Below the pieces are notes generated by a model. The model worked only from the letters and a program-made list of their open reading frames with translations, made no database searches and was not told the origin of the DNA. The position numbers were made by a program, and so were the translations under genes. Positions 9,008 through 18,456 of a stretch of 64,000 nucleotides of DNA are shown here, one piece after another. Numbering within the stretch: the stretch's first letter is position 1; the number at the start of each line of letters is the position of its first letter. Origin of the DNA: Rivibacter sp049446155 (lineage in GTDB: Bacteria; Pseudomonadota; Gammaproteobacteria; Burkholderiales; Burkholderiaceae_C); contig NZ_JBMSEE010000001.1 of assembly GCF_049446155.1 (NCBI RefSeq), positions 310,001 to 374,000 of the forward strand, written 5' to 3'.

Positions 9008-9798
9008 GCGCCGGTGAAGGGCAACCAGTCGAAGGCGGCCGTGCGCTGCGGCAGGCCGAGCGCCGCATCGTAGTACGGGCCGAGGAAGTACAGGCCGTCG
9101 GGGGCGAAGGTCGGCGCCGCGGCATCGCGCGAGCGCGCGGCCAGCACCTCGGCCATCCACGAGGGCGGCCGACTGCCCTGCCCGACGGCCACCAGGCAAC
9201 CCATCAGGTTGCGGATCATGTGGTGCAAGAAGGCGCTGCCGTCGAAGTCGAAGCGCCAGTAGGCGCCGTGCCGCGCGATGCCGATTGCGCGCAGTTCCTT
9301 GACCGGCGACGCGGCCTGGCATTCGCTGGAGCGAAACGAGCTGAAGTCGTGGGTGCCGATCAGCACGGTCGCCGCGGCGCGCATCGCGTCGCCGTCGAGG
9401 GGCCGGAACACCCAGCCGACGAGGCCCGCGTCGATCGATGTTCGCTCGGGCGACTCACGCAGCACGTAGCTGTAGCGCCGGCCGCGCGCGTGATTGCGGG
9501 CGTGGAAGTCGTCGGCCACGGGCATTGCCCACTGCACCGCGATGTCGGGCGGAAGGTAGCGGTTGGTGCCGCGCACCCATGAGAACGGCTCGCGCTCGAC
9601 GCCGACGTCGATGTGGACGACCTGGTTGAGCGCGTGCACGCCGGTGTCGGTGCGACCAGCGCACATGGTCGCAACCGGCGCGGCGACGAAGGCCGTCAGC
9701 GCGCGCTCGAGGTGGTCTTGGATCGTGCGGCCGTTCGGCTGGCTCTGCCAGCCGAGGTAGCCGGTGCCGCGATAGGCGATCCCGAGGGCCACGCGCAT
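9004..9798 (-). CDS. truA: tRNA pseudouridine(38-40) synthase TruA
   Basis: 264-aa enzyme that isomerises uridines 38-40 in the tRNA anticodon stem-loop. The catalytic Asp is in CAGRTDTGVHA near residue 53. The N-terminus MRVALGIAYRGTGYLGWQ is the family start. It lies between fimV (48 bp upstream) and trpF (4-bp overlap), a conserved Burkholderiales order. Confidence 0.95.
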   Translation of the reverse strand: MRVALGIAYRGTGYLGWQSQPNGRTIQDHLERALTAFVAAPVATMCAGRTDTGVHALNQVVHIDVGVEREPFSWVRGTNRYLPPDIAVQWAMPVADDFHARNHARGRRYSYVLRESPERTSIDAGLVGWVFRPLDGDAMRAAATVLIGTHDFSSFRSSECQAASPVKELRAIGIARHGAYWRFDFDGSAFLHHMIRNLMGCLVAVGQGSRPPSWMAEVLAARSRDAAAPTFAPDGLYFLGPYYDAALGLPQRTAAFDWLPFTGA

Positions 9799-9846
9799 CG
9801 TGGCCTCCCGGGACCCGGCGTCTGGCGCTGCATCGACGGCCCGGCG

Positions 9847-12375
9847 TCAGCCGAGCTCGTCGAGCATGCCTTGCGCCTTGGACTTGAGGGCGCCGCCGGC
9901 CTTGGCGACCACCTCCTGCAGGAGGTCGCGCGCACCGTCGACGTCGCCGATCTGGCGGAACTCGTCGGCCAGTTCGAGCTTGCGCGCCAGCGCCTCGTCA
10001 TCGACGCCCGGCGACGCGATGTCGAGGTTGCCGAGATCGGGCAGATCGCTGACCGAGCCGCCGAGATCGGCCGCCGGTGCCGGCGTGTCGAGCGACAGCG
10101 GCGGCAGGTCGAAGTCGAGCGAAGGCTCGGGCTGCGCGGTAGGCGCCGGCACGACGGGCTGGGTGCGCTGCATCGGCGGCACCGACGGCGCCTCGTCGAG
10201 CGCGGCAGGCACCGAGATGTCGAGGTCGAGGTCGACGGCCGGGTCTTCCTGGTAGGCCGAGCGCTGCGCGTCGAACTTGGACGGCGTGGGCAGCACCGAC
10301 TGCGGCATCGTGCTCGCGCCCAGCGGCTCGACGATGCCGCCGCCGTCGACCACCGCGGTGGCCGGACGGCCACCCGGCTGGTACAGCGGGTTCTCGGCGT
10401 CGATCGACTGGCCCAGCTCCTGCGCCTTGCGCCACTCTTCGCCATCGCCGCCGGTCAGCGCGAACATCTGGCCGGCCAGTTGCTCGAAGCCGCGCGTGTC
10501 GCGCCGCTTGGCATACACCTCGAGGAGCTTGGAGCGGATCGCCATGCGCTCGGGGTTGGCGCGCATCGCCTCCTTGAGGATCTCCTCGGCCTGCAGGTCG
10601 CGCCCGTAGGCGAGATAGACGTCGGCTTCGGCCACCGGATCGACATCGCCGATCGCGTCGAGCTGGCTCAGCGAGTAGCTCATCGACGAGGGCACGCCCG
10701 TTGCGTCGCGCGTGTCGACGCGCTGGCCGCCGCTGGCGCCGAAGAACGAGTCGGGTTGCAGGCGGCTTTCGAGGAACGAGGTCTCGCCGGCGTCGCTCTT
10801 GCCCTGCTTGCGCAGGCGGTAGAAGCCGAACGCCGCAAGCAGCGCCACCAACAGGCCGGCGGCGGGCAGCACCAGCGGGTTCTCGAGCAGCCCGTCGAGG
10901 ATGCCGGGCTCGGGAGCGGTTGCAGGCTCTGGGGTCTTGGCCACGGCCGGCGCGGGGGCCGGCTTGGAGGCCTCCGGAGCCGGCGCCGCGGCGGCGGCAG
11001 GTGCACTGGCCTCGGCCGCCGGCGCGGGCGGCGTCACCGCAGGCGATGCGGCCGGTGCCGGGGGCGTTGCAGCGACCGGCGCAGGCGCCGGTGCAGCGGT
11101 CGGCGCAGCCGCGGGCGCCGGCGCTTGCGCAGGAGGCGTCGCCGGTGCCGGCACCGGCGCGGCGCCGAGCGGCACGCCCGGCTTTGCGGCACCGGCGGCC
11201 GGCGCGCTGCCCGCCGTCGCGCTTTGCAGCTTCTTCAGGTCTTCGACGTTCTTCGAGAGCTCGGCGACGCGCGTCGCGGCGTCCTTCTGCTCCTTGGCCG
11301 CCGCGGCCTGCGCCTCGGTGCCTGCCTTGCCAGGCGCCACGGCGCCCTTGCTCAGGGTGAGCTTGTCGCCGGTAGCCGCGGCCTGCGGCTTCTTGTCCTG
11401 CACCTCGGCCTGCACCTGGCCCTTGGCCTGACGCGTGGCGGCAGGCGCCGCGGCGGTCGCGCCGCTGGCGAGCTTTTCGCGGTAGGCGCCGAAGTCCGAA
11501 CTCTGCGCGCGGATCACCTGGCGCGCCTCGCTCTGCGAAATGGCCTTGGCCTCGTCGGCGCCCGGGACCTTCAGAACCGAACCGGCCTTGAGCCGGTTCA
11601 TGTTGTTGTCGAGGAAGGCGTCGGGGTTGGCGCGGTACAGCGACACGAGCATCTGCTCGAGCGTCACGCCGCCGCGTGCAGTGCGGCCAGCGATGCCCGA
11701 CAGCGTATCGCCGCGGCGCACCTCGACTTCCGTGACGTCGGAGCGCGCCGTCGTGGCGGTCGGCGCTGCGGGCGCCGCGGCGCGCGGCGACGGGGCCGGC
11801 GCCGCCGGTGCCACCCGCGGCTGTTGCGGCGCGGCGCTCGGCGCGGGCGCCAAGGGCGCCGCCGGCGTTGGCGCCGGCACCGGGGCCGGCGAGATCGCCA
11901 CCGGCGCGGCCGGTGCGGGCTGGACGCTGCGTGCGACCGGCGGGTCGAACAGCATCGTGTACTCGCGCACCAGGCGGCCCGACGACCAGGTGATCTCGAG
12001 GATCAGGTCGACAAAGGGCTCCTGAACGACGCGATCGCTCGCGACGCGCAGGAAGGTGCGGCCGTCGGGACGGCGTTGCAGGCTGACCGTGGTGCCGGTC
12101 AGCACGGCGTTGTAGTCGACGCCGGTGCTGCGATAGGTATCGGGCGAGGCGATGCGCACGCGCAGGCTCGCGGCCTCTTCGGGCGTGATGCTGCTGACAT
12201 CGATCTCGGCGCGCAGGGCTTCGCCGAGCGCCGACTGCACGGCCACGCGGCCCAGGCCCAGCGCCGCCGCGTCGAACGGCAGCGTCGCCGCGGTGACCAG
12301 CATCGCCGCTGCGGCGACACGATTCCAAACCCAGGCCGCCGGCCGCCGGCCGGCTGAATTACGTCGTTGATTCAA
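9847..12375 (-). CDS. fimV: FimV/HubP family peptidoglycan-binding polar protein
   Basis: 842-aa FimV-like protein. A signal-like hydrophobic stretch at about residues 20-40 (VAAAAMLVTAATLPFDAAA) leads into the FimV N-terminal domain. A LysM motif follows at about residues 213-270 (VRRGDTLSGIAG). A very long Ala/Pro-rich low-complexity region precedes a single membrane span near residue 500 (LPAAGLLVALLAAFGFY). The cytoplasmic part has TPR-like segments and the short C-terminal FimV domain (ELADEFRQIGDVDGARDLLQ). FimV and HubP organise the cell pole and type IV pili. The acidic cytoplasmic region and order asd-fimV-truA agree with Burkholderiales FimV. Confidence 0.93.
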   Translation of the reverse strand: MNQRRNSAGRRPAAWVWNRVAAAAMLVTAATLPFDAAALGLGRVAVQSALGEALRAEIDVSSITPEEAASLRVRIASPDTYRSTGVDYNAVLTGTTVSLQRRPDGRTFLRVASDRVVQEPFVDLILEITWSSGRLVREYTMLFDPPVARSVQPAPAAPVAISPAPVPAPTPAAPLAPAPSAAPQQPRVAPAAPAPSPRAAAPAAPTATTARSDVTEVEVRRGDTLSGIAGRTARGGVTLEQMLVSLYRANPDAFLDNNMNRLKAGSVLKVPGADEAKAISQSEARQVIRAQSSDFGAYREKLASGATAAAPAATRQAKGQVQAEVQDKKPQAAATGDKLTLSKGAVAPGKAGTEAQAAAAKEQKDAATRVAELSKNVEDLKKLQSATAGSAPAAGAAKPGVPLGAAPVPAPATPPAQAPAPAAAPTAAPAPAPVAATPPAPAASPAVTPPAPAAEASAPAAAAAPAPEASKPAPAPAVAKTPEPATAPEPGILDGLLENPLVLPAAGLLVALLAAFGFYRLRKQGKSDAGETSFLESRLQPDSFFGASGGQRVDTRDATGVPSSMSYSLSQLDAIGDVDPVAEADVYLAYGRDLQAEEILKEAMRANPERMAIRSKLLEVYAKRRDTRGFEQLAGQMFALTGGDGEEWRKAQELGQSIDAENPLYQPGGRPATAVVDGGGIVEPLGASTMPQSVLPTPSKFDAQRSAYQEDPAVDLDLDISVPAALDEAPSVPPMQRTQPVVPAPTAQPEPSLDFDLPPLSLDTPAPAADLGGSVSDLPDLGNLDIASPGVDDEALARKLELADEFRQIGDVDGARDLLQEVVAKAGGALKSKAQGMLDELG

Positions 12376-12609
12376 GGCGTCTCCCGCTGCGAAATAGAGC
12401 GTCGCACGACGCCCTCTTGCGCCCGTCCCTGTCTTCGGGCGCCCCTTCGGAAGCCATGCCCGAAGAAAGCGAAATCACAATAACATCAGGCCATTACGGT
12501 GACAAGCTGAAGCAATGGCTGACGTTCTTGCGGAACGTGCAGCCGCCACGAAGCGAGCGACTGCACGTTGCGGGGTGGCAACGCGCAAGCGCCGCCGCCC
12601 GATCAACGA
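12376..12609. promoter_or_regulatory. asd-fimV intergenic region
   Basis: 234 bp without a credible gene, probably holding the fimV promoter. An inverted repeat (AACGTGCAG at 12534-12542, CTGCACGTT at 12561-12569) follows the asd stop and could form a hairpin in the minus-strand transcript. No T-run follows, so it is not a clear intrinsic terminator. The 12465-12500 stretch is AT-richer than its surroundings, as promoters here tend to be. Confidence 0.35.
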
Positions 12610-13737
12610 TCACTGCTCGAGCAGGATTCGCAGCATGCGGCGCAGCGGCTCGGCGGCGCCCCACAGCAGCTGGTCGCCGATCGTGAAGGCGCCGAGGTAC
12701 TCGGGCCCCATCGCCATCTTGCGCAGGCGGCCGACCGGAATGGTCAGCGTACCGGTCACGGCCACCGGCGTGAGGTCGCGCATCGACGCCTCGCGCGTGT
12801 TCGGCACCACCTTCACCCAGGCGTTGTCGGCGGCAATCATGGCCTCGATGTCCGCCAGCGGCACGTCCTTCTTGAGCTTGAAGGTCAGCGCCTGGCTGTG
12901 GCAGCGCATCGCGCCGACGCGCACGCAGAAACCGTCGACCGGTACCGCGGGCGCGGCGAAGCCTTCACCCTGGCCGAGGATCTTGTTGGTCTCGGCCATG
13001 CCCTTCCACTCTTCCCTGGACATGCCGTTGCCGAGATCCTTGTCGATCCACGGGATCAACGAGCCGCCCAGCGGCACGCCGAAGTTGGCGGTCTCGGCTT
13101 CGCTCAGCGCGCGCTGCTTGGCGATGATCTTGCGGTCGATCTCGAGGATCGCGCTCTTGGGGTCGTCGAGCAGGGACTTGACCTCGGCGTTGAGCGTGCC
13201 GAACTGCGTCAGCAGCTCGCGCATGTGCTGCGCGCCGCCGCCCGAGGCGGCCTGGTAGGTCTGGGTGCTCATCCACTCGACGAGGCCGGCCTTGTACAGC
13301 GCGCCCACGCCCATCAGCATGCAGCTGACGGTGCAGTTGCCACCGATCCAGTTGCGCCCGCCCTTAGCCAGCGCGTCCTTGATCACCGGCATGTTGACCG
13401 GGTCGAGGATGATGACCGCATCGTCCTTCATGCGCAGCGCGGACGCCGCGTCGATCCAGTGGCCGTTCCAGCCGGCGGCGCGCAGCTTGGGGAACACCTC
13501 GTTGGTGTAGTCGCTGCCTTGGCAGGTGATGACGATGTCGCAGCGCTTGAGCGCGTCGATGTCGTGCGCGTCCTGCAGCGTGGTCTCGTTCTTCGCCTGC
13601 GCCGGGGCCTTGCCGCCGGCATTGCTGGTCGAGAAGAAGAGCGGCTCGATGAGGTCGAAATCGCCTTCGGCCTGCATGCGGTCCATCAGCACGGAGCCGA
13701 CCATGCCGCGCCAGCCCACCAGTCCTACGAGTGCCAT
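12610..13737 (-). CDS. asd: Aspartate-semialdehyde dehydrogenase
   Basis: 375-aa NADP-dependent enzyme that reduces aspartyl phosphate to aspartate semialdehyde, the branch-point precursor of lysine, threonine and methionine. The N-terminus LVGLVGWRGMVGSVLMDRM is the nucleotide-binding part. The active-site Cys is in GGNCTVSCMLMG near residue 135. Length and motifs match the gammaproteobacterial-type Asd. It sits between leuB and fimV in the conserved cluster. Confidence 0.96.
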   Translation of the reverse strand: MALVGLVGWRGMVGSVLMDRMQAEGDFDLIEPLFFSTSNAGGKAPAQAKNETTLQDAHDIDALKRCDIVITCQGSDYTNEVFPKLRAAGWNGHWIDAASALRMKDDAVIILDPVNMPVIKDALAKGGRNWIGGNCTVSCMLMGVGALYKAGLVEWMSTQTYQAASGGGAQHMRELLTQFGTLNAEVKSLLDDPKSAILEIDRKIIAKQRALSEAETANFGVPLGGSLIPWIDKDLGNGMSREEWKGMAETNKILGQGEGFAAPAVPVDGFCVRVGAMRCHSQALTFKLKKDVPLADIEAMIAADNAWVKVVPNTREASMRDLTPVAVTGTLTIPVGRLRKMAMGPEYLGAFTIGDQLLWGAAEPLRRMLRILLEQ

Positions 13738-13841
13738 ATCCGTTCGCCTTTACTTGAAGTCAACTCGATCCCGAACCCCGCTTTCGGTCCCCCGGCTCGT
13801 TCGCCGGGGTCCAGGAGGTGGGCGAGACGAACCGGAGCTAC

Positions 13842-14954
13842 CTAGCTCTTCTTGGTCTTGATGGTGATGGTCTTGCCGGTGATCGCTTCGACCACGGCAT
13901 CGCCCATCGCGCGGGTGCCCACCTTCGTGGCCCCCTCGGACCAGATGTCCGGCGTGCGCAGGCCCGCGGCCAGCACCGCGCCCACCGCGGACTCGATGCG
14001 GTCGGCGGCGTCGGGGCGTTGGAGGGAGTAGCGAAGCATCATGGCGGCGGACAGGATTGTAGCCAGCGGGTTGGCCACGCCCTGCCCCGCGATGTCCGGC
14101 GCACTGCCGTGGCTGGGCTCGTACAGCCCCTGGTTGCGCGCATTGAGCGACGCGCTGGGCAGCATGCCGATCGAGCCGGTCAGCATCGCCGCCTCGTCCG
14201 AGAGGATGTCGCCGAACATGTTGCCGGTGACGACCACGTCGAAGCGCTTGGGCGCCTTGACGAGCTGCATCGCCGCGTTGTCGACGTACATGTGGTCGAG
14301 CTCGACGTCCGGGTATTGCGCGTGCACCTCGGTGACCACGTCCTTCCAGAACTGGAAGGTCTCCAGCACGTTGGCCTTGTCGACGCTGGTCACGCGCTTG
14401 CTGCGCTGGCGCGCGGCCTGGAAGGCCACGTGCGCAATGCGCTCGATCTCCGGCTTGCTGTAGCGCATCGTGTCGAAGGCTTCTTCACTGCCGGGAAAGT
14501 GGCCGTCGACCGCGGTGCGGCGCCCGCGAGGCTGGCCGAAATAGATGTCGCCGGTCAGCTCGCGGATGATCAGGATGTCCAGCCCCGCCACCAGTTCGGG
14601 CTTCAGGCTCGACGCATGCGTGAGCTCCTTGTAGCAGACGGCCGGGCGGAAGTTCGCGAACAGGCCCAGCTCCTTGCGCAGACCGAGGATGGCCTGCTCG
14701 GGGCGCAGCGCGCGTTCGAGCTTGTCGTACTTCCAGTCGCCCACGGCACCGAACAGCACCGCGTCGGCGTTCTTGGCCAGCGCCAGCGTCGAAGGCGGCA
14801 GCGGATGGCCGCTCGCCTCGTAGGCCGCGCCGCCGACCGGCGCTTCTTCCATCTCGAGCGGCAGCTCGAGCGCGCGCAGGACCTTGACCGCCTCGGCGAC
14901 GATCTCGGGGCCGATGCCGTCACCCGGCAGGACTGCAATCTTCATCGTGTTCAT
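13842..14954 (-). CDS. leuB: 3-isopropylmalate dehydrogenase
   Basis: 370-aa NAD-dependent enzyme that oxidises and decarboxylates 3-isopropylmalate in leucine synthesis. The start reads MNTMKIAVLPGDGIGPE and an alternative Met is three codons in. The substrate/metal signature appears as NMFGDILSDEAAMLTGSIGMLPSAS, and SHGSAPDIAGQG marks the NAD-binding side. It follows the small membrane gene by 22 bp and precedes asd. Confidence 0.96.
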   Translation of the reverse strand: MNTMKIAVLPGDGIGPEIVAEAVKVLRALELPLEMEEAPVGGAAYEASGHPLPPSTLALAKNADAVLFGAVGDWKYDKLERALRPEQAILGLRKELGLFANFRPAVCYKELTHASSLKPELVAGLDILIIRELTGDIYFGQPRGRRTAVDGHFPGSEEAFDTMRYSKPEIERIAHVAFQAARQRSKRVTSVDKANVLETFQFWKDVVTEVHAQYPDVELDHMYVDNAAMQLVKAPKRFDVVVTGNMFGDILSDEAAMLTGSIGMLPSASLNARNQGLYEPSHGSAPDIAGQGVANPLATILSAAMMLRYSLQRPDAADRIESAVGAVLAAGLRTPDIWSEGATKVGTRAMGDAVVEAITGKTITIKTKKS

Positions 14955-14976
14955 TCCATTGCTTGCGGCGGCGGGC

Positions 14977-15261
14977 TCAGCGGCCCGTCCACCATTCGAC
15001 GATCAGCTTCTCGCAGACCTTGACGCCGGCATAGAACAGCGTCGCGGCGAGCGCCTGCGCGATGAGCTCGATCAGCTGCTGCGCGGCGCCGTCGTCCAGG
15101 GCCATCACACCGTGCTCGCGGATCAGCGCGAGGTTGGCGTTGAGCTGGTGATAGAGGTTGACCGACAGCGCGCCCAATCCCAGCAGGCACACCGTCATCA
15201 GCGCCAGCGTGGCCAGCGGCTTGCGCCGCAGCCAATGGTTGAGCCGCTGGCGCCAAGGCAT
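14977..15261 (-). CDS. Small membrane protein in the leu operon, function unknown
   Basis: 94-aa protein that I do not recognise by name. It has a basic N-terminus (MPWRQRLNHWLRRK), then a hydrophobic segment at about residues 16-36 (LATLALMTVCLLGLGALSV), a central soluble stretch, and a second moderately hydrophobic stretch (LIAQALAATLFYAGVKVCEK). The ATG at 15261 lies 2 bp after the leuD stop and the gene ends 22 bp before leuB, so it should be co-translated with the leucine genes. Other Burkholderiales carry small genes at the leuD-leuB junction, but I cannot confirm that this one is the same family. Confidence 0.75.
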   Translation of the reverse strand: MPWRQRLNHWLRRKPLATLALMTVCLLGLGALSVNLYHQLNANLALIREHGVMALDDGAAQQLIELIAQALAATLFYAGVKVCEKLIVEWWTGR

Positions 15262-15263
15262 GG

Positions 15264-15911
15264 TCAGACGATGCGGTGCGCGAGCCAGGGCTGGCGCGCC
15301 AGGCGCTCGGCCTCGAAGGTGCGGATCTCATCGGCATGGCGCAGCGTGAGGCCGATGTCGTCCCAGCCGTTGAGCAGGCACTGCTTGCGAAACGGCTCGA
15401 CCTCGAAGGCCAGCTCGGTGCCGTCGGCCTTGACCACCACCTGGCGCTCCAGATCCACCGTGAGGCGATAGCCCGGGAACGCAGCCACCTCGTCGAACAG
15501 CCGCGCGACCTGCGCTTCGGGCAGCACGATCGGCAGCAGGCCGTTCTTGAAGCAGTTGTTGAAGAAGATGTCGGCGTAGCTCGGCGCGATCAGCGCGCGA
15601 AAGCCGAACTGCTCGATCGCCCACGGCGCGTGCTCGCGGCTCGAGCCGCAGCCGAAGTTCTGCCGCGCCAGCAGGATCGACGCGCCTTGATAGCGCGGCT
15701 GGTTCAGCACGAAATCGGGATTGGGTTTGCGCGTGGCCGGGTCTTGCCCCGGCTCGCCGTGGTCGAGGTAGCGCCATTCGTCGAACAGGTTGGGGCCGAA
15801 GCCCGAACGCTTGATCGACTTCAGGAACTGCTTCGGGATGATCGCGTCGGTGTCGACGTTGTCGCGGTCGATCGGGGCGACCAGGCCCTGGTGGACTCGA
15901 AAAGCTTGCAT
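15264..15911 (-). CDS. leuD: 3-isopropylmalate dehydratase small subunit
   Basis: 215-aa swivel-domain subunit that pairs with LeuC to isomerise 2-isopropylmalate to 3-isopropylmalate. The family start is clear (VDTDAIIPKQFLKSIKRSGF), as is the substrate loop NFGCGSSREHAPWAI. It lies 10 bp after leuC. There are no odd features. Confidence 0.96.
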   Translation of the reverse strand: MQAFRVHQGLVAPIDRDNVDTDAIIPKQFLKSIKRSGFGPNLFDEWRYLDHGEPGQDPATRKPNPDFVLNQPRYQGASILLARQNFGCGSSREHAPWAIEQFGFRALIAPSYADIFFNNCFKNGLLPIVLPEAQVARLFDEVAAFPGYRLTVDLERQVVVKADGTELAFEVEPFRKQCLLNGWDDIGLTLRHADEIRTFEAERLARQPWLAHRIV

Positions 15912-15921
15912 CGCTGGTTCC

Positions 15922-17352
15922 TCACATCACGCGGCGCACGTCGACGAAATGCCCGCTCATCGCGGCGGCGGCGGCCATCGCCGGGCTGACGAGGTGGGTG
16001 CGCCCACCCGCGCCCTGGCGGCCTTCGAAGTTGCGGTTGCTGGTGGAGGCGCAGCGCTCGCCGGGTTCGAGCCGGTCGGCGTTCATCGCCAGGCACATCG
16101 AGCAGCCGGGCTCGCGCCATTCGAAACCGGCCGACTTGAAGACGGCGTCCAGCCCTTCGCGCTCGGCCTGCTCCTTCACGAGGCCGGAGCCTGGCACCAC
16201 CAGCGCCAGCTTCACGTTCGACGCAATGCGCCCGCCCACGCGGCGCACCACGGCCGCGGCCTCGCGCAGGTCTTCGATGCGGCTGTTGGTGCACGAGCCG
16301 ATGAAGACCTTGTCGATGCGGATGTCGGCCATGGCCTTGTTGGGCTCGAGCGCCATGTAGGCCAGCGCGCGCTCGATCGCGCCGCGGCGCACGGCGTCCT
16401 TTTCCTTGTCGGGATCGGGCACGCGGTCCTCGATCGAGACCACCATCTCGGGCGAGGTGCCCCAGGTGACCTGCGGTCGGATCTGCGACGCATCCAGCTC
16501 GACCACGCGGTCGAAGTGCGCGCCCGGGTCGGATTGCAGCGTGCGCCAGTAGGCCACCGCCTGCTCCCACTCGACGCCGCGCGGGCTGAACGGGCGGCCC
16601 TTCACGTACTCGATCGTCGTGTCGTCGACCGCCACCAGGCCGGCGCGCGCACCGGCCTCAATGGCCATGTTGCACACCGTCATGCGCCCTTCCATGCTGA
16701 GCGCGCGGATCGCCGAGCCGGCGAACTCGATCGTGTAGCCGGTGCCGCCCGCCGTGCCGATCTTGCCGATGATGGCCAGCACGATGTCCTTGGCGCTGCA
16801 GCCCCTGGGCAGCACGCCTTCCACCTTGACGAGCATGTTCTTCGCCTTGCGCGCCAGGAGCGTCTGCGTGGCGAGCACGTGCTCGACCTCGCTGGTGCCG
16901 ATGCCGTGCGCGAGCGCGCCGAAGGCGCCATGCGTGGACGTGTGGCTGTCGCCGCAGACCACGGTCATGCCGGGCAGCGTGGCGCCCTGCTCCGGGCCGA
17001 TCACGTGCACGATGCCCTGGCGCTTGTCGCTCATCTTGAACTGCGTGATGCCGACGCGGTCGCAGTTGGCGTCGAGCGTGTCGACCTGCAGCTTCGAGAC
17101 CGGATCGGCGATGCCGAGACGGCGGTCGGTGGTGGGCACGTTGTGGTCGCTGACCGCCAGGTTGGCCGACAGGCGCCAGACCTTGCGGCCCGCCAGGTCC
17201 AGGCCCTCGAAGGCCTGCGGGCTGGTGACCTCGTGCACCAGGTGGCGGTCGATGTAGAGCGTGGAGGTGCCGTCGTCCTCGGTGCGGACGACGTGCTCGT
17301 CCCAGATCTTGTCGTAGAGCGTGCGGGCGGCGTTCATCGTGCGGGCGTTCAT
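15922..17352 (-). CDS. leuC: 3-isopropylmalate dehydratase large subunit
   Basis: 476-aa aconitase-superfamily subunit. The [4Fe-4S] ligands are in VFIGSCTNSRIEDLREAA and the later CSMCLAMN stretch; VVCGDSHTSTHGAFGALA is the substrate region. I chose ATG at 17352 because it overlaps the lysR stop in an ATGA arrangement. ATG at 17337 (MNAARTLYDKIW) is an equally plausible start five codons in. The frame runs on upstream into lysR but is not family-like there. Confidence 0.94.
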   Translation of the reverse strand: MNARTMNAARTLYDKIWDEHVVRTEDDGTSTLYIDRHLVHEVTSPQAFEGLDLAGRKVWRLSANLAVSDHNVPTTDRRLGIADPVSKLQVDTLDANCDRVGITQFKMSDKRQGIVHVIGPEQGATLPGMTVVCGDSHTSTHGAFGALAHGIGTSEVEHVLATQTLLARKAKNMLVKVEGVLPRGCSAKDIVLAIIGKIGTAGGTGYTIEFAGSAIRALSMEGRMTVCNMAIEAGARAGLVAVDDTTIEYVKGRPFSPRGVEWEQAVAYWRTLQSDPGAHFDRVVELDASQIRPQVTWGTSPEMVVSIEDRVPDPDKEKDAVRRGAIERALAYMALEPNKAMADIRIDKVFIGSCTNSRIEDLREAAAVVRRVGGRIASNVKLALVVPGSGLVKEQAEREGLDAVFKSAGFEWREPGCSMCLAMNADRLEPGERCASTSNRNFEGRQGAGGRTHLVSPAMAAAAAMSGHFVDVRRVM

Positions 17353-18323
17353 GGCTGGCGGCGGTCGGTGCGACCGTCGTGGTGACGGTTGGACTTGCGG
17401 GAACGTGCGGTGTGGATTGTCTCGCTTTCGCGCGGGGCGACGCCGGGACACAGCGCATCAACGAAGCGCTGCACCACGCTGGGCAGCACCTCCTGCGTGC
17501 GCACGGCGAGCAGGTAGTCGCGCCGCGCCCAGGGCTCGTCGAGCGCCAGCACGCGAATCGCGAAGACCTGCGCAAAGCGCTCGGCCACGGCCGACGGCAG
17601 GATCGCGACGCCGAGGCCGGCGCCGACCAGCTGCGCGATCGCGTCGAAGCCGCGCACCTGCAGTCGCGCATTGAGCGTTCGCCCGCGCCCTTGCGCCTCT
17701 TCGCGCATCAGCTCGTGCACCGCGGCGCCGACGTGCAGCCCGACGATGTCGTCGTCGAGCAGCGCCTCGAAGCGCACGCGCTTGCCTCTGGCCAGCCGGT
17801 GCCCCTTGGGCACGATGGCCGCAAGCGTGCCCTCGCGATAGCGCCAGGTCGTGAGGCGATCGTCGAGCAGCGGCGCGACAAACACGCCGACGTCGGCGCG
17901 ACCCTCGGCCACGGCGGCCTGAACCTCGGCGCTGGTCAGGTCTTCGAGGCTGATGCGGATCTGCGGATGGGCGCGCGAGAACGCGGCCAGGTCGGGCGGC
18001 AGGCACTCGGCGATCGCGCCCGCGTTGGCGGCGATGCGCAGGTGGCCCTTGATGCCGCGCGCGAACTCGACCACCTCGCTTTCGAGCGCGTGCAGCGACG
18101 AGTTGAGCGAGCGGATGTGGCGCACCAGCGCACGGCCGGCCTCGGTGAGCTCGACGCCGCGCGCGCGGCGCTCGAACAGCGCCACGCCGAGGCGCGCTTC
18201 CAGGTCCGAGACGCGCTTGCTCGCCGCCGCCAGGGCCAAATGCTCGCGCTGCGCGCCGCGCGAGATGCTGCGCGACTCGGCGATGGCGAGCACGAGGTTG
18301 AGGGTGACGAGGTCGAAGCGCAT
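17349..18323 (-). CDS. LysR-family transcriptional regulator
   Basis: 324-aa regulator. The N-terminal winged helix-turn-helix (residues 1-60) reads MRFDLVTLNLVLAIAESRSI, followed by AAASKRVSDLEARLGVALFE. A periplasmic-binding-like effector domain starts at about residue 90. The stop overlaps the leuC start, so regulator and leucine genes are read on one transcript, which suggests control of leu expression; the ligand is not known. The last 20 residues are basic and may be loosely constrained. Confidence 0.9.
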   Translation of the reverse strand: MRFDLVTLNLVLAIAESRSISRGAQREHLALAAASKRVSDLEARLGVALFERRARGVELTEAGRALVRHIRSLNSSLHALESEVVEFARGIKGHLRIAANAGAIAECLPPDLAAFSRAHPQIRISLEDLTSAEVQAAVAEGRADVGVFVAPLLDDRLTTWRYREGTLAAIVPKGHRLARGKRVRFEALLDDDIVGLHVGAAVHELMREEAQGRGRTLNARLQVRGFDAIAQLVGAGLGVAILPSAVAERFAQVFAIRVLALDEPWARRDYLLAVRTQEVLPSVVQRFVDALCPGVAPRESETIHTARSRKSNRHHDGRTDRRQP

Positions 18324-18341
18324 GGGGAAGATGGCCGCTGA

Positions 18342-18456
18342 CCCTCACCCCAGCCCTCTCCCGCACGCGGGAGAGCGAGCAATTCCCTCGCTCCTGCACG
18401 CAGGGGAGGTGAGCAACTCCCTCGCCCCCGCAGGGGGAGAGGGTTGGGGTGAGGGG
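18342..18456. repeat. GC-rich palindromic repeat (REP-like)
   Basis: About 115 bp. The left arm starts CCCTCACCCCAGCCCTCTCC and the right arm is its near reverse complement, ending GGGTTGGGGTGAGGG. Inside are smaller hairpins, for example CTCTCCCGC-AC-GCGGGAGAG. A shorter relative of the same family is at 31891-31928, at the other end of the secretion locus. Confidence 0.75.

Noticed and set aside
9613..12357. A 914-codon plus-strand open frame over fimV
   Set aside because: Complement of the Ala/Pro-rich FimV linker; it reads as Arg/Gly low complexity, while FimV has clear LysM and C-terminal domains.
12534..12569. Hairpin after asd considered as a terminator
   Set aside because: 18-nt loop and no T-run on the minus strand; left as a weak note only.
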